Part shown: piece by piece, positions 11,421-23,696 of the stretch
Numbering within the stretch: position 1 is the stretch's first letter
Layout of the letters: each line of letters opens with the position of its first letter
Origin: Cryptomeria japonica
Taxonomy: Eukaryota > Streptophyta > Pinopsida > Cupressales > Cupressaceae
Assembly (NCBI RefSeq): GCF_030272615.1
Contig: NC_081413.1
Coordinates: 334,778,302 to 334,836,301, forward strand
DNA: 58,000 nucleotides
Direction: 5' to 3'
The notes under the pieces: model-generated
Seen by the model: only the letters and a program-made list of their open reading frames with translations
Database searches by the model: none
Told to the model about the DNA's origin: nothing
Made by a program: the position numbers and the translations under genes

Positions 11421-12674
11421 TTAAGTGAGTCCGTCTAGACCTTGTTTGAATAGGGTATCTGCGACGAGAGTAAAATGGGAGGATTGGTGAATAAAGTTTC
11501 TCTTTTGATTCTTTGTTAAGTCGAGAGGTAAGATGTTATCTTTTAGGTATGTGTAAGTTTGGCCATAGCAGGAGGAATCATGTCCAATAAGTTGACATAT
11601 GGTTTGGGAATCAGGACAATTAAAGGCAGGATGAAACAACTCTTCAACCAGGAATTCATAACGCTCTGGATTTTCCTGTGTCTGTAATAGAGAAGCAAGT
11701 GTAGCCATGGCATCTGCTGCTTTGTTGTCATTTCTTGGAATCTGTTCAAAAGTTATTTCCACAAAGAACTTCTTGAAATCATCCACTATCTTTTTATAAG
11801 GCATGAGTTTGTCATCTTTTATTCGATAGTCATCATTGATTTGATTAATGACAAGCTTAGAGTCTCCAAAGACTTGAAGTTGTTTTATGTTCCATTCTAT
11901 AGCCATTTTGATACCTATTACCAATGCTTCATACTCTTCTATATTGTTTGTACACAGAAAGCTTAATTTGTATGCTTTTGGGATTGTATGACCTTGTGGC
12001 GTGATGAATAGAATTCATACTCTTCATTCGTGTTGTGTATATGAACCATCAAAGTATAGTTGCCATGCTTTTGTTGTGACTGTTAGGATATCAGCATCGG
12101 GAAACTCAATCTATAGAGGATGGTCATCTTGAAGTGGTGTCTCTGCTAGTTGATCTGTGATGACTTGTCCCTTGATAGCTTTTCTGTCAACATATTTGAT
12201 ATCAAACTCGCTTAGAATCATGATCCATTTTGCTAGTCATCTTGTCAATGTGGCTTTGTTGAGAAAATAATTCAGAGGATCGATTTTAGCTATCAACTTG
12301 ATGGAGTGAGATAGTAGATAGTGTCATAGTTTTTGAGAAGCAAAAACTACTGCCTAGCATGCTTTTTTTGTTGATGAATAGTTAACCTCGTATCTCAATA
12401 GTGTTCTGCTAATGTAGTAGATGGCTCGTTCTTTTCCTTCCTTGTCCTCTTGTGCGAGCAAAACTCCCAATGATGCTTCGATAGTTGATACATAAAGTAA
12501 TAATGGTTTTCCTGGGATTGGTGACTTTATAACAAGTGGTTGCATGAGATATGCCTTGATCTTGTTGAATGCTTCTTCGCATTGATGGTCCCTTTTAAAA
12601 TTAACATGTTTGTGCAATAGGTGAGTAAATGGTTGACATTTATCTACTAATTGAGCCACAAATCTTTTGATTGA
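11421..12674 (-). pseudogene. RNase H plus second (archaeal-type) RNase H of Tat-like pol
   Basis: The first domain follows the RT thumb: CQPFTHLLHK at about 12620, KPLLLYVSTIEASLGVLLAQ and IYYISRTLLRYEVNYSSTKK. It is the type in which catalytic residues are often lost (here YVS where an active form has D). The second domain runs about 12060-11700: LYFDGS, EEYEALVIGIKMAIEW, VFGDSKLVINQIN and IPRNDNKAADAMATLAS. This gives the D-E-D-D set, so its active-site residues are still visible despite stops at about 12010 and 12350. A second RNase H between RH and integrase is characteristic of Tat/Ogre-type elements; there it is thought to complement the first domain. Confidence 0.82.
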
Positions 12675-13487
12675 CTAGAGTCTTCCTTGTAGGGATCTTA
12701 GTTGACTAATATTCTTGGGAGGTGCCATTTCCATGATTGCTTTAACCTTAGCTAGATCTACTTCAATTCCTCTTGCTGAAACAATGTATCCTAATAGCTT
12801 TCCTAAAGTAACACCAAAGGCACCTTTCTTAGGATTTAGCCTTAGCTTGTATTGTTCTAACTTGTCAAAGATCTTTTCTAGTATCTCTATATGTTCTTCT
12901 TTGTTGTATGATTTAGCTAATATGTCATCCACATAGTCTTCCATGAATGTATGCATCATGTCATGAAATATAGTTGTCATAGCTCTTTGATATGTAGCAC
13001 CTGCATTCTTTAATCCAAAAAGCATGACATTCCAACAGAAAGTACCCCATGGGCATGTGAAAGTTGTCTTTTCTTGATCTTCGGGTGCTATTTTGATCTG
13101 ATTGTATCTGAAGAAACCATCCATTAGAGAAAACATGGAGTGTCCAGCAGTTAAATCTATAATAATGTCAATGTTAGGCAAAGGAAAGTCATCCTTTGGA
13201 CATGCGTTATTAAGATTTCTGAAGTCTGTGCATATTCTGATGCTTTTACCTAGTTTTGAAACAGGAACAATGTTGGATACCCATTGAGTATATGCTACAG
13301 GTCTGATGAATCCTACATCTAGTAATTTCTTTAGTTTTGCCTTGACTAGAAGAGCAATATGAGGATGCATTTTCCTTAACTTCTATTTGATTGGTTTGGC
13401 TCCTGGGCTAACATTCAAGTGATGCATAATAAGCTCTGGATCTAACCCTGGCATGTCTACATATGACCAGACAAAATTAATTTGCCG
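12675..13487 (-). pseudogene. Reverse transcriptase of Tat-like pol
   Basis: Copies element RNA into cDNA. Upstream part about 13480-13371: SYVDMPGLDPELIMHHLNV, split by a stop from MHPHIALLVKAKLKKLL. Then VSNIVPVSKLGKSIRICTDF (fingers), NNACPKDDFPLPNID, CPWGTFCWNVMLFGLKNAGA, and the catalytic YVDD at 12935-12924 followed by ILAKS. The thumb/connection part includes LNPKKGAFGVTLGKLLGYIV. The frame 13370-12675 is open and the active-site box is intact. One oddity is FFRYNQI where most relatives have SGYNQI. It ends at a stop (TAG) inside the LQGRLQSIRRF-type motif and continues in frame into RNase H. Confidence 0.88.
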
Positions 13488-14861
13488 TCATTTGAAGAAT
13501 TCAACATATTGTTGCATTTCTACCTCTGATAAAGATGTTGCTGGATGAAGAATCTTTGGTTGCTCTATTGTGCCAATGTTAAATGCCTCTGTTGGTTCGA
13601 TCAAAATGGATGACCTTTCTTGATAGTGCTCAGGTAAAATGTCAAATCTCCCATCTTCCAGCACCTCAAGGAGGTTTTCACCATTAGATGTGTCCTTTCT
13701 TTTTACTTTTTCCTGGTCTAATGTTGCTAAGAAATGGTTTTTAGCATTAGACCTGATATTGTTTTCTTTATTTTCACTTTTGCGACTAGGAGATTTGGCA
13801 CCCACTTGACTAGAAGATGTGTTGCTGAAATTCCTGGTGAGAGTTGTTACGAGTTCGATTACATTAAGATATTTAGATATGGCATGGTCATTTGGAAAGG
13901 TATCATTAGCAATATGTCCTTCATTTTCCCAATCAATAAGCTTAGTGTGGATTAGAGGTAAGGGATCTTCATATTGGTATGTTTCAAGAGTTTCAAGAGT
14001 CATGATGGATGTATCAAAGTTTCCAATATGTATGTTGATGTCTAAAATGATACTCTCATCAGAATGATCTCGCGTAATAAGTTCTTGATCGTCTTCGGTT
14101 AAGTCCAAGTTAGCCAAATGTGATTCTAATTCAAGTGAACTAGTTCCTGACGTTTGTCCTGCATACATGTGAACTACATCGACTTCTATATCTCCTTCAA
14201 AGCATTTTTCTTCAACTGATTCTTCAGAGTGATATGAATCCCATTCACATTCATTAGAATTTGTATCACTTGTAGCTTGCAGTCTATAGATTTGGTCATA
14301 TAACATTTCTTTCTCTTTTCTGGCTATACTTTTTCTTCTTTCATATTCAACCTCTTCAAGACTGATATTGAGTTTTGTTAACTTTTCAATGAGTTCTCCT
14401 AAACTAATATTAGCTTCTTTCTTGTTTTGATTTAGATTTAATGTTTCTTGAGAGATGTTTTTAGTTTGTTTCTCTTGTTGATTTGAAGCTTGCTTCTTTT
14501 GCCATTTTGTGTTTGTTTGTGCTTGTTGCTTAGCTGATTTTTCTTCCCTTTCAATTGTCAGTTGTTCTTGTCTATTTTCATATTCCTCTTGTTGTTGATT
14601 AAAAGATGTGTCTTCTAGTATAGTGACTTGTCCATATCCCAAACTTGTTTTGTTTGTAGTCTGCTGAGTATGAGGCTGAATAGGTTCTGAGATACCTTCT
14701 TTTATTTTTCCTATAGGGCTTGTTCCAGTGTATCCCATCCTTCGAAGAATGTTGAATCCTTTTCCATATTTTTCTGTCAATATTCTGACATTGTTGACCT
14801 TTTGTTGAACTTCTTCATCTTTGTATAACCATTGTAATACATCTTTGTCTCCTATTTCCTC
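13488..14861 (-). pseudogene. Linker between protease and RT with G-patch-like motif
   Basis: Long polyprotein spacer, open for 430 codons from 14780 to 13488 and in frame with protease upstream (one TAA at about 14862). Its N-terminal GKGFNILRRMGYTGTSPIGK resembles the G-patch glycine pattern known between protease and RT in several plant Tat elements. The middle is Gln/Lys/Glu-rich and probably coiled coil (KWQKKQASNQQEKQ, LIEKLTKLNISLEEVEYERR), and the rest is acidic and Ser-rich. The function of this spacer is not established. I see no separate gene. Confidence 0.7.
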
Positions 14862-15860
14862 TTATAAGGTTCCAACACTAATAAATGTTGCATCAAATAT
14901 CGAAAGATGTTTCATAGTTGGTTGTTGTTTAGAGCTTGATGGTTTTCCCAAGGATTTAGGAGAAAGTGGTAATTGTGATATTGAGTATTCTTTGTTCCCT
15001 TGATCTCTTAGCTGCATTTGTTTTTCCATACTTGATAGAATAGATGCGAATGATTTTTCCTTGGATTGTGTGTTTGAAGATGTTGCTTCCCTGTTATGAG
15101 GAACAATTACTTCCTGAGCCATTTTTAGATTGCTACAATATTGAAACGGATTTGCATCTGCAGATATTGTGATTTCTTGTCCTTCGTAGGGAAATTTGAC
15201 ACATTGATGATAGGTTGATGGGACATCTTGCAAGTCATGTATCCATGGTCTCCCTAGGAGCACATTATATGATAGGTCCAAGTCTAGAACTTGGCATGTT
15301 GTGTCTTTTTGTAGAGGTCCCACTCTGATTGGTAGTATCACAATTCCCTTAGAGGAACGTTCTTCTTCATCATAGGCTTTTATAGTGATCCTTTTCTGTA
15401 CATCAACTGCATCTTCTGAATATCCTAAGGCACAAACAAGACTTAATGAACAAATATTTAGGCCAGCTCCACCATCTATTAGAACATGCTTGACTCGCGT
15501 TTTGTGAATAAGGACTTCAATATGCAAGGGAGCATTGTGAGGATGTTGCAAGGACATGTCATCTTCGTCAGTGAATGATAAGCAATGAGGGGTTGTGAGG
15601 TGTCCCACCATGGTTCGGAATTGATTAATATCAAGATCTTTGGATATTATGGTATCTACTAACGCTCGTTCAAGAATCTCCTTGTCTGCAGGTGAAAGTT
15701 TTAAAAGCTCCAAGATTGATATTTGGGTAGGTGTTTTCTGCAATTGCTCTACTAGATTGTATTGTTTTGTTGTAGTGGATGATGTGTTTGTTGTAGGACC
15801 GAACAAAAGAACTTTGGATTTTCTTCTTGTGATAGCCTGAGCATGTTCTTAATTTTGTTT
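14862..15860 (-). pseudogene. Aspartic protease region of Tat-like gag-pol
   Basis: Cleaves the Gag-Pol polyprotein. Active-site motif HVLIDGGAGLNICSL (about 15490-15450) with D-G-G in place of D-S/T-G, a variant usual in this plant lineage. The flap region is ITIKAYDEEERSSKGIVILP, and the conserved hydrophobic end VLLGRPWIHDLQDVPSTYHQ is followed by KFPYEGQ. Open from 15806 to 14862. Upstream at 16067-15861 lies the zinc-poor Gag end, and at about 16090-16140 a short C/H-containing stretch (YCNFHRNKGHLTDNC) that may be the remnant of a nucleocapsid-like motif. Confidence 0.82.
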
Positions 15861-17637
15861 TTATTTAACTACAATCACATTCACCACATTGTCATATGTA
15901 TGCGCATAGTTTATCTTTGCTTTACCCTTACCATTATTTGTTGTTGATGATTCACCTTTCTCATAGTTTGGAAGCAGAGTTTTAAAGGCGGTATGCGATT
16001 CATTTGTTGTATGTCCATCCATAGTTATTGTGCCATTATCAATTAAGTCTTGTATGACATGTTTCAACTTTTGACAATTATCTGTGAGATGTCCCTTGTT
16101 TCGATGGAAATTGCAATACTGATTATCATTCCACCAAGGTGGTTTGATTTGAGGTTCCTAGTTCCTTTCTTCTAGTAAAGTGATCAATTTGTTTGCAAGA
16201 ACTGTCTTTAGTGTTGATCCAAGGGGTTCACCAATATTTGTGAATTGTCTTCGAAAGAAGGTTTTGATAGTTGCTCTTTGGTGATTGTTGTTTTGTTGTG
16301 TTGCTGCCAAGTGAGTAGATAAATTTAAAACCGGTTGCGTTGGTTTCACATTATTATTATCTACTATTCCATCATTGACGATATTTCAATTTCTATTCCA
16401 AAACTTTGGCTTATCATTGTGATTGTTGTTATTGTTGTTGTTAGGAGGATGGACTCCTTCTTTGTATATTTTCAACTCACCTTTCTTTATCATGGTTTCT
16501 TCCATTCTGATTCTATTATCAACCATTTTCCAGAGCTTTGATTTCCTTGTATTTTTAAGTAATAACTCATTTGATCATTTAAGTTGTCAATGAATATGTC
16601 CATTATTTTGTACTCTGGCAATGTACAAGGATACTGTGATGCTAGGCATCTCCATCGTTGTAAGAATGTCATGAAGGGTTCTCCACTTTTTTGTTTAGTG
16701 TTACATAGGTCTAGAATTGTTACTTCATGTTGTATGTTGTAGGAGTATTGTAAAACAAACTTATCCACCAACTCTGAAAATGATCCGATTCCTAGTGTAA
16801 GTTTGGAGAACCATTCCATAGCTAGTCCAGTTAAGCTTTTTGGAAATAGTTTCATTAAGTAGGTATCCTCGTGTGCAAACTCCATACTCATTGTGCAAAA
16901 TTTTTGTATATGATCTTGAGGGTTAGTGCTTCCATCATATTTTTTCGTATCTCAGAGTTTTAAAACCTATAGGAAATAGTATCAAGTTTAGATTTATGTC
17001 GAAAGGATAAGGAAAGATTTCTTGAAGTGAGTATCGTCTAGCATTTCCTCTTTGCATCTCTTGGATTTGTGTTTGCATTGCTTGCAGTTGTTGTGTGAGA
17101 GTCATGATAGGATTATCAACATGATTTTTTCTTGCATGACCACGATTTTGCATTCTAGGAGGATTGGGATCTCTTCTTATTTCATCTCTAGCTCTTCTTG
17201 TATCTTCATTGAATTGAATGTTATTCAGGATTTCTACTTCATCTCATCTAGGTATGTCAGTTTCTTCATTGATTCTGGTGTTATTGGGAATTGATGTGTC
17301 ATTCATGCAGAGACCAAAGATGTCCTCATATTGTTCGTTATTAGGAGGAGGGTCACTTTTCTTTTGTGTCATTTTATTCACATCAAAATCTTGGGGAAGT
17401 GTAGCACCAGATTTGGCTAGCATTAGAAAGTATTTTTCTTTTTCTTCCTCCAGCAATTTTTGCATAAATTTGTCGAATTGGGGATCTTTCTTGATGTCTA
17501 ATGTTTTGTTCTGTTATTTCTCCTTCAACTTGTATTTCATCTTCCTATTCCATGATTTTGTGTTCTTTGATTGTTTCCAATGTTTTGATTGTTGTCACTG
17601 CGATCCTTCGTTTCTAAGCTCTAGTTAGAACGGGCAT
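15861..17637 (-). pseudogene. gag: Gag of Tat-like element, decayed
   Basis: The start is taken at ATG 17637 (MPVLTRA, then a TAG). The plus-strand relative at 57944 starts MPTQTRS at the equivalent place. Readable parts: FDKFMQKLLEEEKEKYFLML (17480-17420), a predicted coiled coil MTLTQQLQAMQTQIQEMQRG (17100-17050), and the capsid domain 16891-16490 with DTYLMKLFPKSLTGLAMEWF, FVLQYSYNI and the KQKSGEPFMTFLQRWR block. That part is shifted relative to the rest, so at least two frameshifts are present, plus stops at 17244 and 16935. GNQ/N-rich sequence follows at 16430-16160. Confidence 0.78.
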
Positions 17638-19784
17638 ACATGTGTGTTATTTTGCTTAGGATTCGATTGTCCAAAAGGTTGTTTTGGGTAAGTGATCAAT
17701 AGTCAATTTCAAGGCAATAGAGTGATATGACACTAAAAGAGAATTCAAATGTTTAAAAGTATGCAAGTTTTTTGATCTTCGGTTTAGGAGTGCAAATATG
17801 ATGATTTGATAAGAAACCAAGTCCAGTACAAATGATGTATCCTACAATGTGGGACAAGATTATCCTGATTAAACATTTTAGTTTCATGATAAAGGATGAT
17901 TGATCCTGATGAGAAACTATGTTTGAGTGATTAGTCTACCAAATAGGGTGATAATTCACTTTGAGATATTTAGATCTTGAACTTGTTGGGGGTGAGCACT
18001 TTGAAAATCTTAAGGTGTTTATCTTCTAGAGTCTGATTTTGATAGGTGATAACTTGACCAAGCAAACCGAGTGGACAATCTAAGCACAGACTGACAGATA
18101 TCAGGTGTTTATGTTTACTGCAAATTGATCAGGCAAAAATGAAAAATCTGAAACAGGCATACAGGACACAACTCTGGACTGACAAATGCAAAGTTTTGTA
18201 CAACAAGATATGCAGCTTAGAATGACACAAGATATAAGTCTGTACGACAAAGCAAAATTTTTCATGTAAAAAGAAGAGGCTCATATGACACACTTTTCTG
18301 AACCATACGACAAAACAGTTGACTCGTACGACATAGAATGTTGTGTAGCACAACACAAAATTTTATGCAAATAGATTCATACAATAGAGATCCTAACTCA
18401 TACGACAGATAATAGAGCAGAGATAAAAATGTATTTGTTTGGTTGGATTTTTGATAACTGAAGTTTAATGTTTTGCTTATGTCTTCTAGTTTTTGGATGT
18501 CTGATTTGTCAATTTAGGGATGAATACATAGCAAACACATGATGTGATAAATGACTCTCAATCAAGCTAAACCCTAAGGAAGTTGGCTAAGAATGAAAAC
18601 CTTTGCTTGTTGACTTAGGTACACACCCAATAGCTAATCAGAATACGGCCGCTAAGTCTCACACAATGGATTCTCAACGTTGTATTATCCGACTCCAAAT
18701 GCTAATGGGGGCACGATATGGAAAGTGTTTTGGGAGAGTTACTATCTCTCTTGCACAAATATTATCACCCTTTCGGAGGTGAATCGGGTAGCTTCTATTT
18801 TAACTAGTACTAGTAAGGGATCCGTTCGGCGCGTCAGGGTATAAACTCAATTAAGAGGTTTCCCAGCCTTGAAAACCAAGGTTTGATATACCCAAAGGTA
18901 CAGAGGAGAGCTATTCTCGAGCACTGTCGTTGCTTTGATTTTCATCAAAAACACATTTATTTTATAGTGGGTTAGATTACTTGGTGTTAGTCATTCCCAC
19001 TTAGGTCGTTCCCCTTCTCATCGGCCTTAAGGGCTAAGAGTTATTACTCCTCGGGAGGACAGGCCTGCTAAAGAAATGCACTAATGAATAAAAAGATGAG
19101 TCTAGCTTTCTGATCATCTAAGAAAGGTGAGAGCATACTCACCTATCATCAAAGACACAAAATACATGATTGTTCATTTCCTTTATCAAAATTGAAGTGT
19201 GCCTAGAAACTTTAATGAATACACAAAGTTTAGTCGGATCCATAGGCAACCTGCAAAATAGATCCATTAGTAATCATGATTGTGTTTTGAATTTGTTTTT
19301 GACAAGCGTATCTTCATCAATCATCCTGCAGAAAAGAGTTAGGCTACCAAAAATCTCACAAACCAGTCAGGGTTAGCATTAGTGAAGTTCGGATTAAACT
19401 CAAAAAACCTAACATGCAGTCTTGTTAAAAATCACAGAACCAGAGACTTGCACGACACTATTTTCCACTTAGTATGACAAAACTTCAGATTTCACACAAC
19501 GACCAAAACCAGCTTGTACGATACAGAATTTTATAGCCAGAAATTTGTACGAAATGAATTTAGCTATCGTATGATACAAGATTTACTAACAAAGGAGCTC
19601 GTATGACATGACTTTATACCTCATACGATAGGATAAATGGTCTCGTACGACATAGGATGAAGTTCTACATAAGACTAAAAGGTAGTTCGTATGAGTTGGA
19701 AAATCAACTCGTACGACATTCTGATTCTGAACCGGCAGAGATGAATGTTTGTTGAAGCTTGAGAGGCCAAAAATGATGATTTCT
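17638..19784 (-). other. Leader of the Tat-like element
   Basis: Noncoding stretch between primer site and gag. It is dotted with TCGTACGACA-like words (18160-18420 and 19440-19730), at least a dozen by eye, and has a conserved block at 18930-19130 (CCTCGGGAGGACAGGCCTGC) that reappears, reverse complemented, at 56190-56230. No ORF with a recognisable product. Confidence 0.75.
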
Positions 19785-19802
19785 GCCCCATGGTGGGTGC
19801 CA
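19785..19802 (-). other. Primer-binding site, tRNA-Lys-like
   Basis: Minus strand TGGCACCCACCATGGGGC, three bases inside the 5' LTR. It differs at about three positions from the plant tRNA-Lys type site TGGCGCCCAACGTGGGGC; the primer assignment is an inference. Confidence 0.7.
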
Positions 19803-19805
19803 AAA

Positions 19806-20844
19806 TGTCATTCTCTATGAAGTGTACATGTACCTGCAAACACAATGCACTCAATAAATCATTACAAGCAATGGTTAGTAAATTGAAACAATGAAAGACA
19901 AAACCATAGCTAATCAACTTATTGCCTCCTAGTAAATGCGAGTATGAAAATGCTCTCAGATCTGATTATGCATATTCCAGTGACTTGACTACACTTAGAT
20001 GGAGGATTTGAATGATGAAGATGCATGATCTAGCAAGAATAGCATGATTAAGCTATATGAATTCATGATTGATCTAGAAAATAAGCTAGAATGAAGATGC
20101 AATTAAGCTAAAATTGAGCATGATAACATTGCTAAAAATGATAAACTAGAAGCTAGATGCCTATAGTAACAATGCTTGAATGCAAATTAGATGAATCAAA
20201 TGATATGCAAGAATGATATGAAATTGGGACCCTTTGTGCTCCAAAATGAGGTCTATTTATAGGATTTTCCAAGGCTAGGGGTGAGGTGGCAAGAATCAAC
20301 GATCAAGATTGATCTGAAGATATCAATGGTTAAACTGGAGGAGGTTGGCAAAGGGGGTTGGATTAAAGGGAACATATGTCATCTATATGGTGACAAGTGT
20401 CAAGAGGCTTCTAGAAGAGGTTAGATGAAAGGGAACACTTAGTAACAAGTGTCACAAGGTTCTAGAAGATGTTGGACAAAAGGGGACATGGTGGTAGGTA
20501 GAATGGGTTAGGTTTAGGAGTAGTAGAAGTTAGGAGAATTTGAATTAAAAAATTCAAATAATAGGAAAAGGATAATTAATTTCAACAACTCATGAATTTG
20601 ATTTGTTTTAATTAATTAAAGGATTTTAGAAGAATGATTTTATGGGGGGAATTAATTAATTTGAATTAATTAATTAAAGGGGATGAAATGAACCTATTAA
20701 ATAAATCCTTAGATTTATTAATAAGTAGATGAAAGGGGAAATTTAATCAAATTGCTTAGTGAATTCAATTAAATTGGGGAGGGAGATTATATAAATAATT
20801 GCTTATTTAATTAATTATCTTCAGACCATTTTTAGGTGTATACA
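19806..20844 (-). repeat. 5' LTR of the Tat-like element
   Basis: 1039 bp, partner of 7547-8585; TATA box on the minus strand at about 20263-20250. Right flank GTTCT at 20845-20849 is the target duplication. Confidence 0.93.
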
Positions 20845-22510
20845 GTTCTGATCTCCATGTAAAACATTGGATAGACACAAAAAAACATGAATTGTATGTG
20901 TTGTTTACTAAAACAAACCCTCATATAAAGATTGGACAAACCATGTTTGAACGGTTAAGGCCATATTATGTGAAGGTAAACAAAGTTTTCGAAACTTCTT
21001 GTTGTCATTATCACATCAAATTTGATTTGTACTATCAGGTGTTTCGAAAGATTAGAGAAGATAGTGATGGTTATGAAAAAGCTCCTCCTAAGTGAACAAG
21101 TCAATTCATAGCATCCATCTTATGTGATAAATTAGATGATAATGCAACCAGTCAAATAAATTGTATAAAAGGAATTTGTGGAACATGCGGGGACTTGGCT
21201 GAATTGCCTTTGAGAGATGAAGATACTGACATGAGGAAGATGGTAAATTGCAAGAGTTACAAGTTTGGAGTTTTTTTTAGAGTGGTCATGGAAAGGGTGA
21301 ACATTATGGTGCAAGAGCTTGTATCAAACGTGCTCTAAGAAATCATCAAATAAATTACACAGGAGATCTATAGATGATGCACATGATGTTGTTGAATGGT
21401 GTAAGAAACACTTTGAGAAACCTAATTATCCTGGTGAATCATCATCAAGAACATACAGACCCATTCAATATTGAGTGTTTTGGGAGATAACCGGTACATG
21501 TTCTCTTTTAGTGTTTTATTTAAATTTATTTAATTTTTAAAAAAATGTTCCTAGTTCAAATGCTTCAATTTAACAACTTGATCTACATGTATGTTCGTGT
21601 ACACATGTATATTTTGCAGATGTGGATAGAAGATCAATGCATGGATAAAAGATCCTGGAGAGGACAAGATCTTTGCATTGTGTCATGAGTATAGATAATC
21701 GCCCATGGACATTATACATGAGGGATTATTCATGTTTTTATTCTGATTGCATTTTGGAAAACTATGTTGATTGCAAGAACCAAGAGCTTGGATATGTTAG
21801 TGAATGGAAATTGGTGCCACTAGATGTTTCTGACACATACGAGGATTCAAATGAGGACTAAATCTTTGAAGACATTCTTTTGATTTCTGGTGATTATGAT
21901 CATATTTCAGGATTGATTAAAAAAGGTATATGACGTACACCTATATATTTAAAGTATATATATATATATATATATTTCCTTAAAAAATATTGCGTACATG
22001 TAAATATTTCCTTAAATGATGTTTAAAATTTATTTAACTTGTCTCAAATTGCAGGAGATATTTTTGTAGTCATAGCAGAAGATGGAAATATAGAAGGTGT
22101 TAGTTATTATTTATTGTGTTGCACAGAAGAGAGAAAGAAGTTAACAAAATCTGAAATGAGGGATGGAATGTCATTTCCCATAGGTTTGAACTGATTCATA
22201 TGTACACAGATCGCTTATGTGCAAATTTTTAATTTCTCACGTTTCTTATATACATGTACATGCAGGCTCAGTTGTAGTGCAAGGGACATATTTCAAACAA
22301 GTTAAAATTGTTCAACATGGGATTCATTTCACTAAATACCAAATTGACAACAAGGTATATCAGTATAGCCACTTGGTCATTGTTGTTGGCCTAATTCTTC
22401 AAACAATTCCACGTCACGAACGGTCTCAAAAGTGGAGACTAGATAGTGAAGATCATGACAAAATATTAAGTGTTATTGAAGAGCATTTTGAACCACTTGA
22501 TGTGGTATGA

Positions 22511-23696
22511 ACTATTTAGTAATCCAAAGTACATGTGGTTCAACCCATGAATTGAATTAATACTTGATAAATTAGAACCTAACTTGTTTTGAAACTTGGA
22601 TAAATATTTGATCTATATATATATATATATATGGCTTGTGTGGACCATGTATTTTTTAGTTAAATATGAGATTTTCAATTATGTCAAATCAGGATGTATG
22701 AAGTTAATTTGCATGTATGTTAAATAATACTTACGTGCATGTATGTAAAGTAAATTGGGACATGTGGATGAGTTGAATATGTGTTAAGGCGGGTGATGTA
22801 TGCAGTTGATTAGGATGTATATAGTAGATATCTAATTCTAAATGCATGTACATGCATATGTAATTTGTAAGTCGTTAAAATAATTTTAAAGCATGTATGT
22901 AAAGTAAATTAGGACATGTGTATTTATTTAATTAAAAATGCACATGCACATAAATTTAATTAAAAATGCATATTTAAATTAGAATTTACATGTGTAAAAT
23001 TGATATTAAATTAACATGTGTAATAATTGAAGAGCGGTCTAAACCACTAAGTGATGTGTTCTGGACAATTTAACTTGTATGTACCTAGAAGTACATGGTG
23101 TGAACTATTTAGTACACCTAGAAGTACAGGGACCTAGAATTTAAATTAAATTGAATATGTTCATTAACTTTAGTTTGTTCATTTGATATGAACAAGTGTG
23201 ATTTTTATATTGTTCATGGCTTGCACAGTGGAGTGGATATATATTATTCACAAATTCTTTTAAATTTTTGCATATCTACTATATACATGTTAAATGTAGT
23301 AAAATTTAAAATTTAAATTTAAATTATAAACTTATCAATCTTTTTTTAATCTATCTACATGTACATGTAAATTCAGTCACAGATATATATAAATTTGAAA
23401 GTTTTAGAGAACATGTGCATTCAATCATATATATAATTATCTGAATACAAATGATGTGATATATTTAATCCAGGATCAAATGCACAAACTATACATGTAT
23501 ATATAAAGTATAATCTAACCATACATGCACATGATATATATAATCCAGTCCATCAAACACAAACTGTATAAAGTATAATCTAGTCTAAACTTCATACATG
23601 CATGAATATATATAATATGAAAGTTTAAAATGTACATGTATATATAAAACTATAAACAAATGAGCTATAAAGTCCAGCAAATCAACATGCATCATG
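22511..23696. other. AT-rich spacer between convergent ORF1 and ORF2 of E1
   Basis: No coding sequence recognised. ATGTACATG-type palindromic words are frequent, and there is a short TA run at 22612-22632. Confidence 0.6.

Larger units (their letters stand above)
7547..20844 (-). mobile_element. Full-length Tat-like Ty3/gypsy LTR retrotransposon, 13.3 kb
   Basis: Complete structure on the minus strand: 5' LTR 19806-20844, primer site 19785-19802, 2.1 kb leader, gag, protease, a G-patch-like linker, RT, RNase H, a second (archaeal-type) RNase H, integrase, noncoding tail, polypurine tract 8586-8600 and 3' LTR 7547-8585. Both LTRs are 1039 bp and differ at about 22 positions by my count (about 2%). 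Flanking 5-mers are GTTAT (left) and GTTCT (right), a target duplication with one change. The second RNase H after the pol RNase H and before integrase marks the Tat group. Gag-pol lies mostly in one frame broken by many stops and a few frameshifts, so it is not autonomous now. Confidence 0.9.
6656..22510 (+). pseudogene. ORF1 of E1: transposase-like protein, multi-exon, interrupted by an LTR retrotransposon
   Basis: Likely DNA-transposon recombinase; family not named with certainty. The readable frame is 6656-7546; its true start may be after an acceptor at about 6707 (GTGCAG). It contains an acidic N-terminus, then IGKKYQTIDKTISRRVMLT and RKSLDDTTSEGNWA, both matching E2 ORF1. The frame resumes at 20850 exactly where it broke if the retrotransposon and one 5-bp duplication are removed. 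Next come SCCHYHIKFD (20990-21020), ICGTCGDLAELPL (21170-21215) and SGHGKGEHYGARACIKRAL (from 21281). The segment between the CxxC block and GHGKG is missing compared with my recollection of the family, and a stop lies beside the joint. After one more frameshift (about 21365), GT-AG introns fit at 21502-21618, 21926-22054 and 22184-22265. The last exon (22266-22510) ends in TGA. Confidence 0.65.
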
